A stretch of 64,000 bases of DNA, from assembly GCA_902789665.1 (NCBI GenBank), contig CADAOY010000003.1, positions 1-64,000 of the forward strand, in the 5' to 3' direction. The stretch is from an uncultured Lachnospiraceae bacterium (lineage in GTDB: Bacteria; Bacillota; Clostridia; Lachnospirales; Lachnospiraceae). The notes under the pieces are model-generated. The model ran no database searches, was not told where the DNA came from, and saw nothing but the letters and a program-made list of their open reading frames with translations. Positions within the stretch are counted from its first letter, which is position 1; every line of letters begins with the position of its first letter. The position numbers and the translations under genes were made by a program. Positions 46,621 through 58,805 of this stretch are shown one piece after another.

Positions 46621-49392
46621 TTACAATTCTTCCTTATATCCGAAGGAAGTATCAACTTCGTGGGTTCCCTTGTAAGTAAACTTAAGTTTGAGTATCTTAA
46701 GTCCCACATTGGATGATAAAAGTCTGTATACATTAAATCTGGTTTCGAAGCTTATTTCTCTGGTAATTGAAGTTTCCTGACCATTGCTTCCGGTAAATAC
46801 ACATGAAATAATCGGGAATCCCATGTAGAACAGATTAACCGGAAGCTGCGCCAACTTATCAAGATCGCTGACACCCGTAATCGTCACATCATAATTTGTT
46901 CCAGGCTCTGCATCAAGTGCAAATACATAGGCTCTTTCACTGCCGGCTTTGAGTTTTTGCATATCAAGTTCAAGGCCGTCTTCAAGTTTAATATAGGCTA
47001 CGCCTGAAATATCTTCCACATCCTGCTTTGGACCATTCTCGATTACCACTTCATCTTCCTGTCCGATTAAGCGTCTGAAGGCGGTGGTTTTTAAAACGGT
47101 CTCAAGGACATTTACTGCTGTTCTCTGAAGTTCTGAAATCTTAAGATCTCCGGACTCAATCTCTGCCTCTAAGTTATCATCTGAAGAATTCCTTGAAGCA
47201 TCGGATACGCACATATAAATATCATTCTGCGCTTTGATCATCTGAGCAAGATCATTGCCGCATGGCTTCTCACCAGGCCTGTTAATATCTGCCCACCAGT
47301 CAGTCATGACAAGGCCGTCAAAGCCCCAGTCTTCACGAAGCACCAGTGTATTAAGCTCATAGTTGCCCGCTGTATAATATCCATTTAATGAACCGTAGGT
47401 GGTCATTACAGCCACATCCACGTCATCTTCTCTTATGACGATTTCAAAGCCTTTTAAGTAAATCTCTCTGAGGGCTCTTGATGAAACCACGCTGTCCATA
47501 AGTCTTCTGTTTTTCTCTCTGTTGTTGGCTGCAAAATGCTTAAGGCAGGCAATGGAACCTGCAGCATTAAGACCTCTTGCCTGAGCAAGTCCCATAAGTC
47601 CGGTAAGTACCGGATCTTCAGAGAAGTACTCGAAGTTACGGCCATTAAGCGGGAATCTGTGTATATTCATTCCAGGTCCAAGGAGAATGTCCACCTTGTT
47701 TTTCTTCATTTCATATCCAAGGAATGTAAAGAGTTTTTCATTAAGCTCTGTGTCAAAAGTCGCCGCCAGCAAAGTTCCGTTAGGAAGGCTGAATGCCTTG
47801 ATGCCGCTGTCGATTCTAAGACCTGACGGTCCGTCAGAGCAGCATACTGCAGGAATGCCCTTGTCCACAAGGCCAGGTGCCACGCCGCCAAATGCTGAAG
47901 CTGTACCCGGAGTAACCTTAGGACTTCCCATACCCTCGCCTCTTGCAAGGCAGCATAATTCATCCACTGAAAGCTGACCTACAAACTCTTCCATGGTAAC
48001 ATTGCCATCATATACATCCTTAAGTTTGTATCCCTTATCTCCCGTCATCGGAATTTCTTCAGGAATACGTCTCTTAATCATGTCATATATAGGTCTGATT
48101 GGAACCGTGAAATAGTCAAGATTTCCAAACTTTGTCAGAGTCATTCTTCTATATGTCACATTAGGGAAAAGACAGTTATTAAGAGTATAAATAACCTGTG
48201 TTTCCTCCTGCTCATAAGAGTAGATTTCCTTAACGTCTCTTACATTCTCTCCCATATAAAATACATATTTACCCTGTCTGATTGCTTCGGTAAATCTGTA
48301 TTTGTCGCCATTTATATCGCTGTATGCCGCAAGTCTGTCTATCGGAAATTCGATAACAAGCCTGGCTTCTTCATTAGGTTTGAGCTCGGCGGTTTTGCCA
48401 AAGCCTGCGAGGCAGAGCGCCGGATTATCAACTATGTCACGCGGCTTGGAAACATAAATCTGAACCACTTCCTTGGCTGCATATTCGCCGATATTCTTAA
48501 CCTTGACTGTTACGATGTATTTGTTATCTTCTAATTTGCAGCTTACAAAATCAAGTTTGAACTGGGTATATGTAAGACCAAAGCCGAAGGGATATCTGAC
48601 TTCCTTCTTGGCAAATGTTTCAAAATACCTGTATCCCACGTAAACATCTTCAGCATACATATCTGTAAGAGATTTGCCAAAATTACTGTATGAAGGATAG
48701 TCTTCAAGCTTATATGCCATGGTATCCGGAAGGTGTCCGGATGGAGATATATCGCCACACAGTATGGATGCAAGGCCAAGACCACCTACCATACCTGCCT
48801 GCCAGGAAAGTACAATGGCATCAGCATCAACTTCATCATCGAAGCTTACATCCATGATATTTCCTGTATTATATACAACTACAACCTTGCCGAAGATTGC
48901 TTTTACATTCTTAATAAGATTCTTCTCAGCATCTGAAAGATAGTAAGAGCCCGGAAGCGGATCGCTGTCTCTGTCCTCGCCTGCAGTTCTTGCAATAATT
49001 ACAATTGCCTCATCTGCATTTCTGGCCGCATCCTTGATTATGCCATGAGGTACGTCCCACTCTTCCTGCGAAAAAGGATCCTTGCCCCAGCCTTCGCCTT
49101 TATTAAGAGGATGCTCAACCTCCCACTCTCTGTAGATGTCGCGAAGCGGTTCATATAAAGTAAGTTCTCCAAGTTCCTCAATTGCGCTTGGAATGTCATA
49201 TACATAATCAACATTAACAAGACCACCTGAACCCAGGCCGCTCTTGTAATAATGTTCCTGCATTCTGCCAAAAACAGCCACAATGGTTCCCTTCTTAAGC
49301 GGCAGCATATTGCCCTTGTTCTTAAGAAGAACACAGCCTTCAGCTGCTACCCTTGTTGCAAGTTCTTCATACTCTTGCCAGTTTAAATTCAT
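46621..49392 (-). CDS. glycoside hydrolase family 3 (beta-glucosidase-like), reversed domain order
   Basis: A 923-residue cytoplasmic enzyme (no signal peptide). The usual GH3 order is turned round: the C-terminal alpha/beta sandwich domain comes first (~1-290), then a fibronectin-III-like domain (~290-390), and the TIM-barrel with the nucleophile last (~470-800; LVMTDWW, Asp about 698). KHFAANNREKNR is the conserved KH/R substrate site. An extra beta domain ends the protein. This order is known from Butyrivibrio and Ruminococcus beta-glucosidases. Likely hydrolyses imported glucosides or oligosaccharides; specificity unknown. SD GAGG. It lies 35 bp after the kinase gene. Confidence 0.87.
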   Translation of the reverse strand: MNLNWQEYEELATRVAAEGCVLLKNKGNMLPLKKGTIVAVFGRMQEHYYKSGLGSGGLVNVDYVYDIPSAIEELGELTLYEPLRDIYREWEVEHPLNKGEGWGKDPFSQEEWDVPHGIIKDAARNADEAIVIIARTAGEDRDSDPLPGSYYLSDAEKNLIKNVKAIFGKVVVVYNTGNIMDVSFDDEVDADAIVLSWQAGMVGGLGLASILCGDISPSGHLPDTMAYKLEDYPSYSNFGKSLTDMYAEDVYVGYRYFETFAKKEVRYPFGFGLTYTQFKLDFVSCKLEDNKYIVTVKVKNIGEYAAKEVVQIYVSKPRDIVDNPALCLAGFGKTAELKPNEEARLVIEFPIDRLAAYSDINGDKYRFTEAIRQGKYVFYMGENVRDVKEIYSYEQEETQVIYTLNNCLFPNVTYRRMTLTKFGNLDYFTVPIRPIYDMIKRRIPEEIPMTGDKGYKLKDVYDGNVTMEEFVGQLSVDELCCLARGEGMGSPKVTPGTASAFGGVAPGLVDKGIPAVCCSDGPSGLRIDSGIKAFSLPNGTLLAATFDTELNEKLFTFLGYEMKKNKVDILLGPGMNIHRFPLNGRNFEYFSEDPVLTGLMGLAQARGLNAAGSIACLKHFAANNREKNRRLMDSVVSSRALREIYLKGFEIVIREDDVDVAVMTTYGSLNGYYTAGNYELNTLVLREDWGFDGLVMTDWWADINRPGEKPCGNDLAQMIKAQNDIYMCVSDASRNSSDDNLEAEIESGDLKISELQRTAVNVLETVLKTTAFRRLIGQEDEVVIENGPKQDVEDISGVAYIKLEDGLELDMQKLKAGSERAYVFALDAEPGTNYDVTITGVSDLDKLAQLPVNLFYMGFPIISCVFTGSNGQETSITREISFETRFNVYRLLSSNVGLKILKLKFTYKGTHEVDTSFGYKEEL

Positions 49393-49427
49393 AAATTAAA
49401 ACCTCACATTCCCTTATGATTCTTCTT

Positions 49428-51575
49428 TTACCCAAAGTCTTTCTTTGTCTGCATAATAACTGCATTGGTGACAATTTTGACCATGTCACCGTACTGTCTT
49501 GAGAACAAAATATGGTGACGGTCTATAAATTCTTTATCTCCGGCCTTGCCGGCTTTTTCCATTTCGTAGGCAATCTCTCCTACCTTCTTGGCACCTATAT
49601 TATTGCAGGCACCCTTGATGGAATGGGCGATAACTGCATAATTCGCCCAGTCTCCTGCCTGATAGAATTTCTCCAGACTTGCAAGAAGGTTTGAGGATGC
49701 AAATGTCTGAAGGACTCTGATATAAACGCCCTTGTTACCTGCGCAGTTTCTAAGGCCATCCTCAACATCAACCCCCGGAAGGTTATCCGTAATATCAAAG
49801 GATATAGGACCTGTTGCACCCTGAAGCCTTCCATTTTGAGCCTCTGAATATATATCATTTTTACTTCCTGTGGATAATTTTCTAATCTGTTTGTCAAAAG
49901 GTATCCACTTGGATAATACCTCATTAAGTCTGTCTATGTGAATAGGCTTAAAGACATAATCATTCATGCCTGCTTCCTTGAACTGTTTCTCCACACCCTT
50001 AATGGCGTTGGCAGTCAAGGCGATAATCGGAATGTCCCTTGCGTATGGAGTGTCCAGGGCGCGGATTTTCTTAGCAGCTTCCACACCATCTAAGAAAGGC
50101 ATCATATGGTCCATGAAGATTACGTCATAGTCGATTAAGTGCTCGTCGATTTTGTTAATGGCTTCCATACCATTATCAACCAGCGTGGCCTCGAAGCCGA
50201 ATCTCTTCATAAGTTCAAAAGCAACCTGCAGGTTTACCTTGTTATCATCAACAATCATGACTCTCGCTGTTGGAGCCATAAAGGTAACTTTGAATTCATC
50301 ATTTTCTTTTCTGATTTCGCTGTAGTTTGCCTTGTAATTGCAAGGTCTTGGGTCCCTGACTTTCTGAGGAAGATGGAATGAGAATGTACTACCTTCCTTA
50401 ACCACGCTTTCGCATTTAATGTCGCCGCCCATCAAATTAAGGAGCTGCTTGGAAATAACCAGACCAAGACCGGTACCTTCAACGTTACGGTTCTTTCTGG
50501 TATCTATCTGGCCAAAAGCCGTGAAAAGCTTATTAATGTTTTCCTGGGAAATACCAATACCGGTATCCCTTACTTCCACGATGAGGTTGCCGTTATATTC
50601 ATCAATGTAATCCCAGTAAACGATGAAATCAATGTGACCTCTGTAGGTAAAGTTTACCGCATTGTTTAAAAGGTTGATAAGTATCTGTTTGATACGAAGT
50701 TCATCACCGATTAATGACCTTGGAATGCCAGGGTCTATATCAACGTTGAGCTTAACACTCTTTTTCATAAGTCTGAAGGTGATGATACTAAGAACATCAT
50801 CCAAAAGAGTGTTGATGCTGTACTCATCTTCATTTATTTCCATTTTGCCGGAGTCGATTTTGGAAAAGTCAAGAATCTCGTTTATGATGGAAAGCAGACT
50901 TTCGGAAGACTTCTGAATAGTCTGCACATATTTGCCAGCCTCTCTGTCCATTTTGCGCTGGGAAAGAATCTCAGCCATACCATAGATGGCATTCATAGGT
51001 GTTCTGATTTCATGGGACATATTTGCAAGGAAATTTGACTTGGCTTCAAGAGCGTTTCTCGCTTCCTCATTCTTAATCTCCATCTGCTCCTTGTAGGTGT
51101 TGACACCCTTAATCATGAATAAGAGGGCAACCTGGGCAAACAGGTAGAGAGCCAGATATGAAAGGTAGATTTCCGGAGCGCAGATGGCTTCGATTTTTTC
51201 CATTTGAAAAATCGCCGACACCACCAAAGTGACAACCGAAATTATGCTGTACTCCAGCATGATTCCGAAATCCGAGAAAAGCGCAAGAGTAACGCCGGAT
51301 GCAAGGAATACCATTACCAGCATACCTACCGTATTAAGCTGAACAGCAATTACGTAGGATGTAATAATTGTAAGCAGGTAGAAAGTTCTTACTATCAGCC
51401 TTTTTTTCTCGCTGATACGCTGCATGAATATGGTAATGAGAATAGGAAGAAAACCTATGGATGTAAGCAATGCTTCTTCCATACCGAACTGGGTAAAAGC
51501 ATAGACCACATTAATAAGTACAACGCAGAAGAACTGTATTATGCAGATAATTATATTCGTGGTAAAAGGTATCAA
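49428..51575 (-). CDS. hybrid sensor histidine kinase (HK-REC-Hpt)
   Basis: A 715-residue membrane kinase. About six hydrophobic helices (1-157) form the input region without a large outside domain, then a short coiled coil. HisKA follows with SHEIRTPMN (His188), then HATPase_c (NLLNNAVNFT, DTGIGI, GTGLGL), a receiver domain with Asp489 (FMDHMMP) and a C-terminal Hpt domain with His651 (AHSIKGACNNIGA). The phosphate can therefore travel His188-Asp489-His651 and on to a separate regulator, plausibly the LytTR protein. The start is TTG at 51575, eight bases after TTAGGAG and 3 bp past the desulfurase stop. Confidence 0.9.
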   Translation of the reverse strand: MIPFTTNIIICIIQFFCVVLINVVYAFTQFGMEEALLTSIGFLPILITIFMQRISEKKRLIVRTFYLLTIITSYVIAVQLNTVGMLVMVFLASGVTLALFSDFGIMLEYSIISVVTLVVSAIFQMEKIEAICAPEIYLSYLALYLFAQVALLFMIKGVNTYKEQMEIKNEEARNALEAKSNFLANMSHEIRTPMNAIYGMAEILSQRKMDREAGKYVQTIQKSSESLLSIINEILDFSKIDSGKMEINEDEYSINTLLDDVLSIITFRLMKKSVKLNVDIDPGIPRSLIGDELRIKQILINLLNNAVNFTYRGHIDFIVYWDYIDEYNGNLIVEVRDTGIGISQENINKLFTAFGQIDTRKNRNVEGTGLGLVISKQLLNLMGGDIKCESVVKEGSTFSFHLPQKVRDPRPCNYKANYSEIRKENDEFKVTFMAPTARVMIVDDNKVNLQVAFELMKRFGFEATLVDNGMEAINKIDEHLIDYDVIFMDHMMPFLDGVEAAKKIRALDTPYARDIPIIALTANAIKGVEKQFKEAGMNDYVFKPIHIDRLNEVLSKWIPFDKQIRKLSTGSKNDIYSEAQNGRLQGATGPISFDITDNLPGVDVEDGLRNCAGNKGVYIRVLQTFASSNLLASLEKFYQAGDWANYAVIAHSIKGACNNIGAKKVGEIAYEMEKAGKAGDKEFIDRHHILFSRQYGDMVKIVTNAVIMQTKKDFG

Positions 51576-51578
51576 TTA

Positions 51579-52733
51579 TTATCTCCTAACATACAAACGA
51601 AGGGAATCAAGAAGGACCGAGAGATTCTCTGTAAAATAATCAAGTTCCTCCTTGGTTGTATACACACCCATGCTGACTCTTACTGTTGAAGCAATTAAAT
51701 CCTTGTCTACGCCAATTGCTGTAAGAGTTTTGGATGGAGTTCTTTTATGGGATGAGCAGGCAGAACCTGCTGATACATATATATTCTTCTCTTCCAAAGA
51801 ATGAAGCAGTACCTCGCTTCTTATTCCTTTAACTGAGATGCTGACGATATGCGGAGCCGATGTATCATTATCACCGCCGTTAACATATACGTCCTCTAAT
51901 TTACCTAATTTTTCAATGAGATAACTTCTAAGTTCATATAACCTGGCAGCCTCTTCATCAAGATGGTCCATGGTAATTGATACAGCCTTTTCAAGACCAA
52001 GAATTCCCGGAACATTGTCTGTACCTGAGCGCATGTCACCCTGCTGCCCGCCGCCATTTATTAATGGCACAATCCTTATCTGTGAATTAACATACAGGAT
52101 GCCAATGCCCTTCGGCCCGTTGATTTTGTGCCCGGATACGGAAAGAAGATCTATCTTCATTTTCTTAACATTAATTGGAATCTTTCCAAAAGCCTGAACC
52201 GCATCTACCATAAAATACGCGCCCGGATTGCATTCCTTAACAGTTTTTCCTATAGCCTCCAGGTCCTGCTTTACACCAATCTCGTTATTAACTGCCATGA
52301 CAGATACCAAGATGGTATCTTCCCTTATGAGACTTCTTAATTCATCAATAGAAATAAGTCCCTTTGAATCAACTGAAAGGTAAGAGATTTCAAAGCCTTC
52401 TTTTTTAAGAATCTCCATACATCTTTCAACTGCCGGATGTTCAAATGGAGAGACAATAATATGCATGCCCTTTCTCTTAAGAGCCTTGGCAGTTCCCATT
52501 ATTGCCATGTTGTCGCTTTCGGTACCGCCCGATGTAAAAATAATCTCCTTCGGCTCAGCCTTCAGCGTCTTTGCTATATTCTCTGTGGCAAGTCTGACCA
52601 TTTTTTCTGTTTCCACACCAAGAGTGTGCATGCTGGACGGATTGCCATAATCTTCAAACATTGTTTTAGAAACTATATCCACAACTTCTTTGTAAGGTCT
52701 GGTAGTTGCGGAATTATCCAGATAACATTCCAT
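51579..52733 (-). CDS. cysteine desulfurase (NifS/IscS family)
   Basis: PLP enzyme that takes sulfur from cysteine as a persulfide for Fe-S clusters or thiolated tRNA. The 384-residue protein has YLDNSATT, the pyridoxal lysine in SGHKINGPKGIG, and the persulfide cysteine in GSACSSHKRTPS. It is of the shorter-loop NifS type often paired with ThiI in Firmicutes; thiI lies downstream on the same strand. The ATG at 52733 follows AGGAG. It follows rsmE by 8 bp and precedes the kinase by 3 bp. Confidence 0.9.
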   Translation of the reverse strand: MECYLDNSATTRPYKEVVDIVSKTMFEDYGNPSSMHTLGVETEKMVRLATENIAKTLKAEPKEIIFTSGGTESDNMAIMGTAKALKRKGMHIIVSPFEHPAVERCMEILKKEGFEISYLSVDSKGLISIDELRSLIREDTILVSVMAVNNEIGVKQDLEAIGKTVKECNPGAYFMVDAVQAFGKIPINVKKMKIDLLSVSGHKINGPKGIGILYVNSQIRIVPLINGGGQQGDMRSGTDNVPGILGLEKAVSITMDHLDEEAARLYELRSYLIEKLGKLEDVYVNGGDNDTSAPHIVSISVKGIRSEVLLHSLEEKNIYVSAGSACSSHKRTPSKTLTAIGVDKDLIASTVRVSMGVYTTKEELDYFTENLSVLLDSLRLYVRR

Positions 52734-52741
52734 AAGCACTC

Positions 52742-53485
52742 CTAAGCCATTATCTCCATCAAGAAATTAAGATATGAAAGTGCCACCATTCCTGCAGTCT
52801 CCGTTCTTAATATTCTTCTTCCAAGGGTAACATTTCTGCCGCCCATTTCCATGGCTTTATCTATTTCTGTTTTATCGAATCCCCCTTCAGGTCCGATAAA
52901 TATTCCAACACTTTTTGCTTTTGAGGCTTCAATAAAAGCCTCCTTTGATGTGGTCTCTTCACACATTTCATAAGGCACTAAAACTATATCAAGTTCCTCT
53001 GCCTTTTTTAAAGCTTCCTTGTAGGAAATCACATCTGAAACCTGTGGCACTACAGCCCTCTTACTTTGCTTGGCTGCTGCCCTTGAGATTTCATTCCACC
53101 TTGCAACCTTGCTCGCTGCCTTCTTGCCATCAAGTTTAACAACGGACCTTGCCATTGCAACCGGAACTATCTCATATATTCCAAGTTCGACACACTTTTG
53201 AATAATAAGTTCCATCTTATCAGCCTTGGGAAGTCCCTGAAAAAGATAGACCTTTGCAGGCAGTTCCACATCTGACTTCTTTATGAATTCCACATCAAGT
53301 ATTACTGAATCATCAGTATAGTCAGCTACCCTGCATCTGTATTCATCATCACTTTCGCCATCAGAAACTGATACCTCTTCTCCTCTTGGCATCCTGAGCA
53401 CATTCTTAATATGATTATAATCACTGCCTGTAATTGTGATTCTGTCTTTACCTATCTGACTTTTATCAACAAAAAAATGATACAT
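52742..53485 (-). CDS. rsmE: 16S rRNA m3U1498 methyltransferase RsmE
   Basis: SPOUT methyltransferase, 247 residues from the ATG at 53485, which follows CTAGGAG. It has an N-terminal PUA-like RNA-binding domain (FFVDKSQIGKDRITITG...HIKNVLRMPRGE). The C-terminal knot has IGPEGGFDKTEID and LGRRILRTETAG, the RsmE signatures. An upstream start would overlap prmA by 28 bases. It is located 8 bp after prmA, the order seen in many Firmicutes. Confidence 0.94.
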   Translation of the reverse strand: MYHFFVDKSQIGKDRITITGSDYNHIKNVLRMPRGEEVSVSDGESDDEYRCRVADYTDDSVILDVEFIKKSDVELPAKVYLFQGLPKADKMELIIQKCVELGIYEIVPVAMARSVVKLDGKKAASKVARWNEISRAAAKQSKRAVVPQVSDVISYKEALKKAEELDIVLVPYEMCEETTSKEAFIEASKAKSVGIFIGPEGGFDKTEIDKAMEMGGRNVTLGRRILRTETAGMVALSYLNFLMEIMA

Positions 53486-53493
53486 CTTTTCTC

Positions 53494-54450
53494 CTAGGTT
53501 CTTGCAACAATGCCAACCCATTCTCCCTGATGATTAACTTCCAGAACTTCCATGCCGTTGTCCTTTAAGACTTCAAGCATATAATCTTCCTTATCCTCAA
53601 TGATACCGGAGGTAATATAGATACCACCCTCCTTAAGATAAGGCTTAATATTCGGAGTTACTTCCTTCAAAATAAAATGAAGAATGTTGGCAACGATGAT
53701 GTCATATTTCTCTTCACCGGCCCAGGCCTTGGTTTCATCATCATCAATGATATTGCCTATCTTTAATTCAAATTTATCCTTTGGTGTATTATTCTTATTT
53801 AAGTTATCTTCCACTGCTTCCACCGCCATGGGATCAAGGTCAGTTGCCTTAATGTGATCTGCCCCGTACATCAAAGCTACTATGCCAAGAATACCGCTGC
53901 CTGTTCCAACATCCAAGATTGAAGCTCCTTTAGTAAGATATTTCTTAATCGCTCTTATGCAAAGCTGGGTTGTCTCATGCATCCCTGTGCCAAAAGCCGT
54001 GCCCGGATCAATTCGAAGAAGCTTCTTACCCTTATCTTCTTCCTTAACTTCTTCCCAGGATGGAACTACCAGTAAATCATCTATTGTAAACTGATGGAAA
54101 TATTTCTTCCAGTTATTAATCCAGTCAATGTCTTCAGTCTGTGACAAAGTAATGGTTCCGGTTCCAATGTCCATTGTCTCTCTTAATCCATCCAGAACTG
54201 CCTTAGCCTCTTCCACAATGGCATTAACATCTTTGCCTTCTTCATCTTCAACAAAAAAAGACAGATATGCTATTCCGTCATCCTCCACCTCTACCGGAGG
54301 AATGTCTACAAACATCTGCTCTTTCTCAAGTGGTGTAAGAGGCACCTTGTCCTCTATCATGGCACCTTCCAAACCTATATCTTCAAGCATACAGATAATA
54401 ATATCCTCTGCTTCAGTTACTGTCTGTATCATTATTTTATTCCAGCGCAT
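53494..54450 (-). CDS. prmA: ribosomal protein L11 methyltransferase
   Basis: Class I SAM methyltransferase that trimethylates L11. The 318-residue protein has an N-terminal L11-binding domain (MRWNKIMIQTVTEAEDIIICML) and a catalytic domain with FGTGMHETTQLC, LDVGTGSGILGI (SAM loop) and DIIVANILHF (NPxF-like N-I-L). SD GAGGTG. It follows recU by 10 bp. Confidence 0.95.
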   Translation of the reverse strand: MRWNKIMIQTVTEAEDIIICMLEDIGLEGAMIEDKVPLTPLEKEQMFVDIPPVEVEDDGIAYLSFFVEDEEGKDVNAIVEEAKAVLDGLRETMDIGTGTITLSQTEDIDWINNWKKYFHQFTIDDLLVVPSWEEVKEEDKGKKLLRIDPGTAFGTGMHETTQLCIRAIKKYLTKGASILDVGTGSGILGIVALMYGADHIKATDLDPMAVEAVEDNLNKNNTPKDKFELKIGNIIDDDETKAWAGEEKYDIIVANILHFILKEVTPNIKPYLKEGGIYITSGIIEDKEDYMLEVLKDNGMEVLEVNHQGEWVGIVART

Positions 54451-54460
54451 TTATACACCT

Positions 54461-54994
54461 CTACTCTCTGTCTTCTAAATCCTTCTTTAGTATATCAAGA
54501 TATGGCACCAAAATGCCATCTTTTTTAGGAAGAATATACTGAGGATTTAATTCCTCTCTTCTAAAACTCTTTCTGCCTCCGTTTTTGGCCCTCTGCCAGA
54601 ACAAATCCAGGAATTCAAAAGGCAGATAATACATCTCTTCCGTCTGGGTATAATAAATCAAGAAAAAAGCCACCCCGCCCTGTTTCTCAAAATCCCTCAT
54701 GAACTCAACCTGATGCTCATGAATATTCTGAAGATTAAACGTCTGCGATGATGACTCTTTTGCATCAAAACAAATAGGCACTTCCTGAACAACGCCTATA
54801 TAATCAATTGTACTTTTCTGTTCAAAATACGCTAATGTAATTCGTTTGTTATCCGGGTCCATTTTAACAGGTGTAATGGGAGTAGGAATCTTCTGCACAA
54901 GTGCAAGTCCTGACTCCCTGTATTTCTGATTGGTCCTGTTAATCATCTCTTCAAATGTTGAACCCCTAAGTCCTCTGGATGTCCAAGTTGCCAT
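54461..54994 (-). CDS. recU: Holliday junction resolvase RecU
   Basis: Gram-positive junction-cleaving nuclease, 177 residues. It starts MATWTSRGLRGSTFEEMIN, the conserved RecU N-terminus, with active-site residues Asp64 (STIDYIG) and Asp77-x-Lys79 (FDAKES). The stalk region lies between. It has no clear SD and starts 5 bp after dnaJ, so it is probably translated by ribosomes coming from dnaJ. In Bacillus recU sits next to ponA; its place between dnaJ and prmA here is unusual. Confidence 0.9.
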   Translation of the reverse strand: MATWTSRGLRGSTFEEMINRTNQKYRESGLALVQKIPTPITPVKMDPDNKRITLAYFEQKSTIDYIGVVQEVPICFDAKESSSQTFNLQNIHEHQVEFMRDFEKQGGVAFFLIYYTQTEEMYYLPFEFLDLFWQRAKNGGRKSFRREELNPQYILPKKDGILVPYLDILKKDLEDRE

Positions 54995-54999
54995 AGAAT

Positions 55000-56163
55000 T
55001 TATTTAAAAAGACCTTTCTTTTTAGTTCCCTTAGCTCCGCCTGCTGCGCCATCAGGATCATTCTTAACTGCATTTAATGCATCTCCCGTCGCCTTATCAA
55101 AAGCCTTAAGTGCTTCCTTGGCTTCTGATGAAAGTTTCTTAGGAACCTGAACCACAAATCTTATATAGTGGTTACCTCTTACATCCTTATTTCTGATGGT
55201 TGGAATACCATGACCTTTAAGTACGTCAGTGGTATCAGTCTGTGTACCAGGCTTAACATTATATACTACTTTTCCATCAACTGTATCAATAAATATGTCT
55301 CCACCCAAAGCTGCTACTGAGAATGGAAGAGCAACATTGGAATAAACATCATATTCCTGTCTCTGGAATACAGGATGCTTTGCAACTATAGCCTTAACTA
55401 TGATATCACCTCTAGGGCCGCCATTGGTTCCCGGCTCACCCTGTCCAGGGATACGGCAGATAAGTCCGTCTGTATCAATACCTGCAGGACACTTAATTGC
55501 AAATTTCTTATGCTTCTTGGTATATCCTGTACCACGGCAGTCCATACATTTATTCTTAATAACCTTACCTGTTCCGCCACATTCCCTACATGACTGAACT
55601 GTACTCATACGGCCAAAAAGTGTATCCTGTACAACCTGAACCTGTCCTCTGCCCTTACAGTTTGGACATGTTTCAGGAGATGTTCCAGGAGCTGCGCCTG
55701 AACCTTTACAGGTAGGACATTCAACCTTAACATCAATTTCAAGTTCTTTCTCAACACCCTTAACCGCTTCATCAAAGGTAAGTTTAACTGCAGCAAGTAC
55801 ATCAGCACCTCTCTGCGGGCCTGACCTTCCTGCTCTTCTTCTGCCACCGAATATATCTCCAAATCCGAAAAGATCTGAGAATATATCACTGAAATCCATA
55901 CTGTCAAAATCAAAGCCGGCGCCACCAGCGGCCCCGTCAAATGCAGCATGGCCGTACTGATCATACTGTGCTTTCTTCTGTGGATCACTTAAGACAGCAT
56001 AGGCCTCTGATGCTTCCTTGAATTTAGCTTCTGCTTCCGGATCGTCCGGATTCATGTCCGGATGATATTTCTTAGCCAAAGCTCTGTATGCTTTTTTAAT
56101 TGTAGCCTCGTCGGCGTTTTTGTCAACGCCAAGGACTTCGTAATAATCTCTCTTTGCCGCCAT
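55000..56163 (-). CDS. dnaJ: co-chaperone DnaJ
   Basis: Stimulates DnaK ATPase and delivers unfolded clients. The 387-residue protein is a class A DnaJ: J domain with HPD ([11 protein letters not shown]), a Gly/Phe-rich linker ([19 protein letters not shown]), four CxxCxGxG zinc repeats ([32 protein letters not shown]) and a C-terminal client domain. SD GGGAG. An 80-bp gap with a stable hairpin separates it from dnaK. Confidence 0.98.
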   Translation of the reverse strand: MAAKRDYYEVLGVDKNADEATIKKAYRALAKKYHPDMNPDDPEAEAKFKEASEAYAVLSDPQKKAQYDQYGHAAFDGAAGGAGFDFDSMDFSDIFSDLFGFGDIFGGRRRAGRSGPQRGADVLAAVKLTFDEAVKGVEKELEIDVKVECPTCKGSGAAPGTSPETCPNCKGRGQVQVVQDTLFGRMSTVQSCRECGGTGKVIKNKCMDCRGTGYTKKHKKFAIKCPAGIDTDGLICRIPGQGEPGTNGGPRGDIIVKAIVAKHPVFQRQEYDVYSNVALPFSVAALGGDIFIDTVDGKVVYNVKPGTQTDTTDVLKGHGIPTIRNKDVRGNHYIRFVVQVPKKLSSEAKEALKAFDKATGDALNAVKNDPDGAAGGAKGTKKKGLFK

Positions 56164-56178
56164 ATGTGCTCCCTTTTA

Positions 56179-56215
56179 CGCCCATAAGGGCTACGTATAA
56201 CGCAGCCCTTAGGCG
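56179..56215 (-). other. intercistronic hairpin between dnaK and dnaJ
   Basis: AAGGGCT/AGCCCTT extended by CGCC/GGCG around an 11-base loop, directly ahead of the dnaJ SD and without a T run. It may protect upstream mRNA or set the dnaK:dnaJ ratio. Confidence 0.5.
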
Positions 56216-56243
56216 AAACTAATATTAATTGATTGTAACTTAA

Positions 56244-58803
<2,560 letters not shown>

Positions 58804-58805
58804 TA

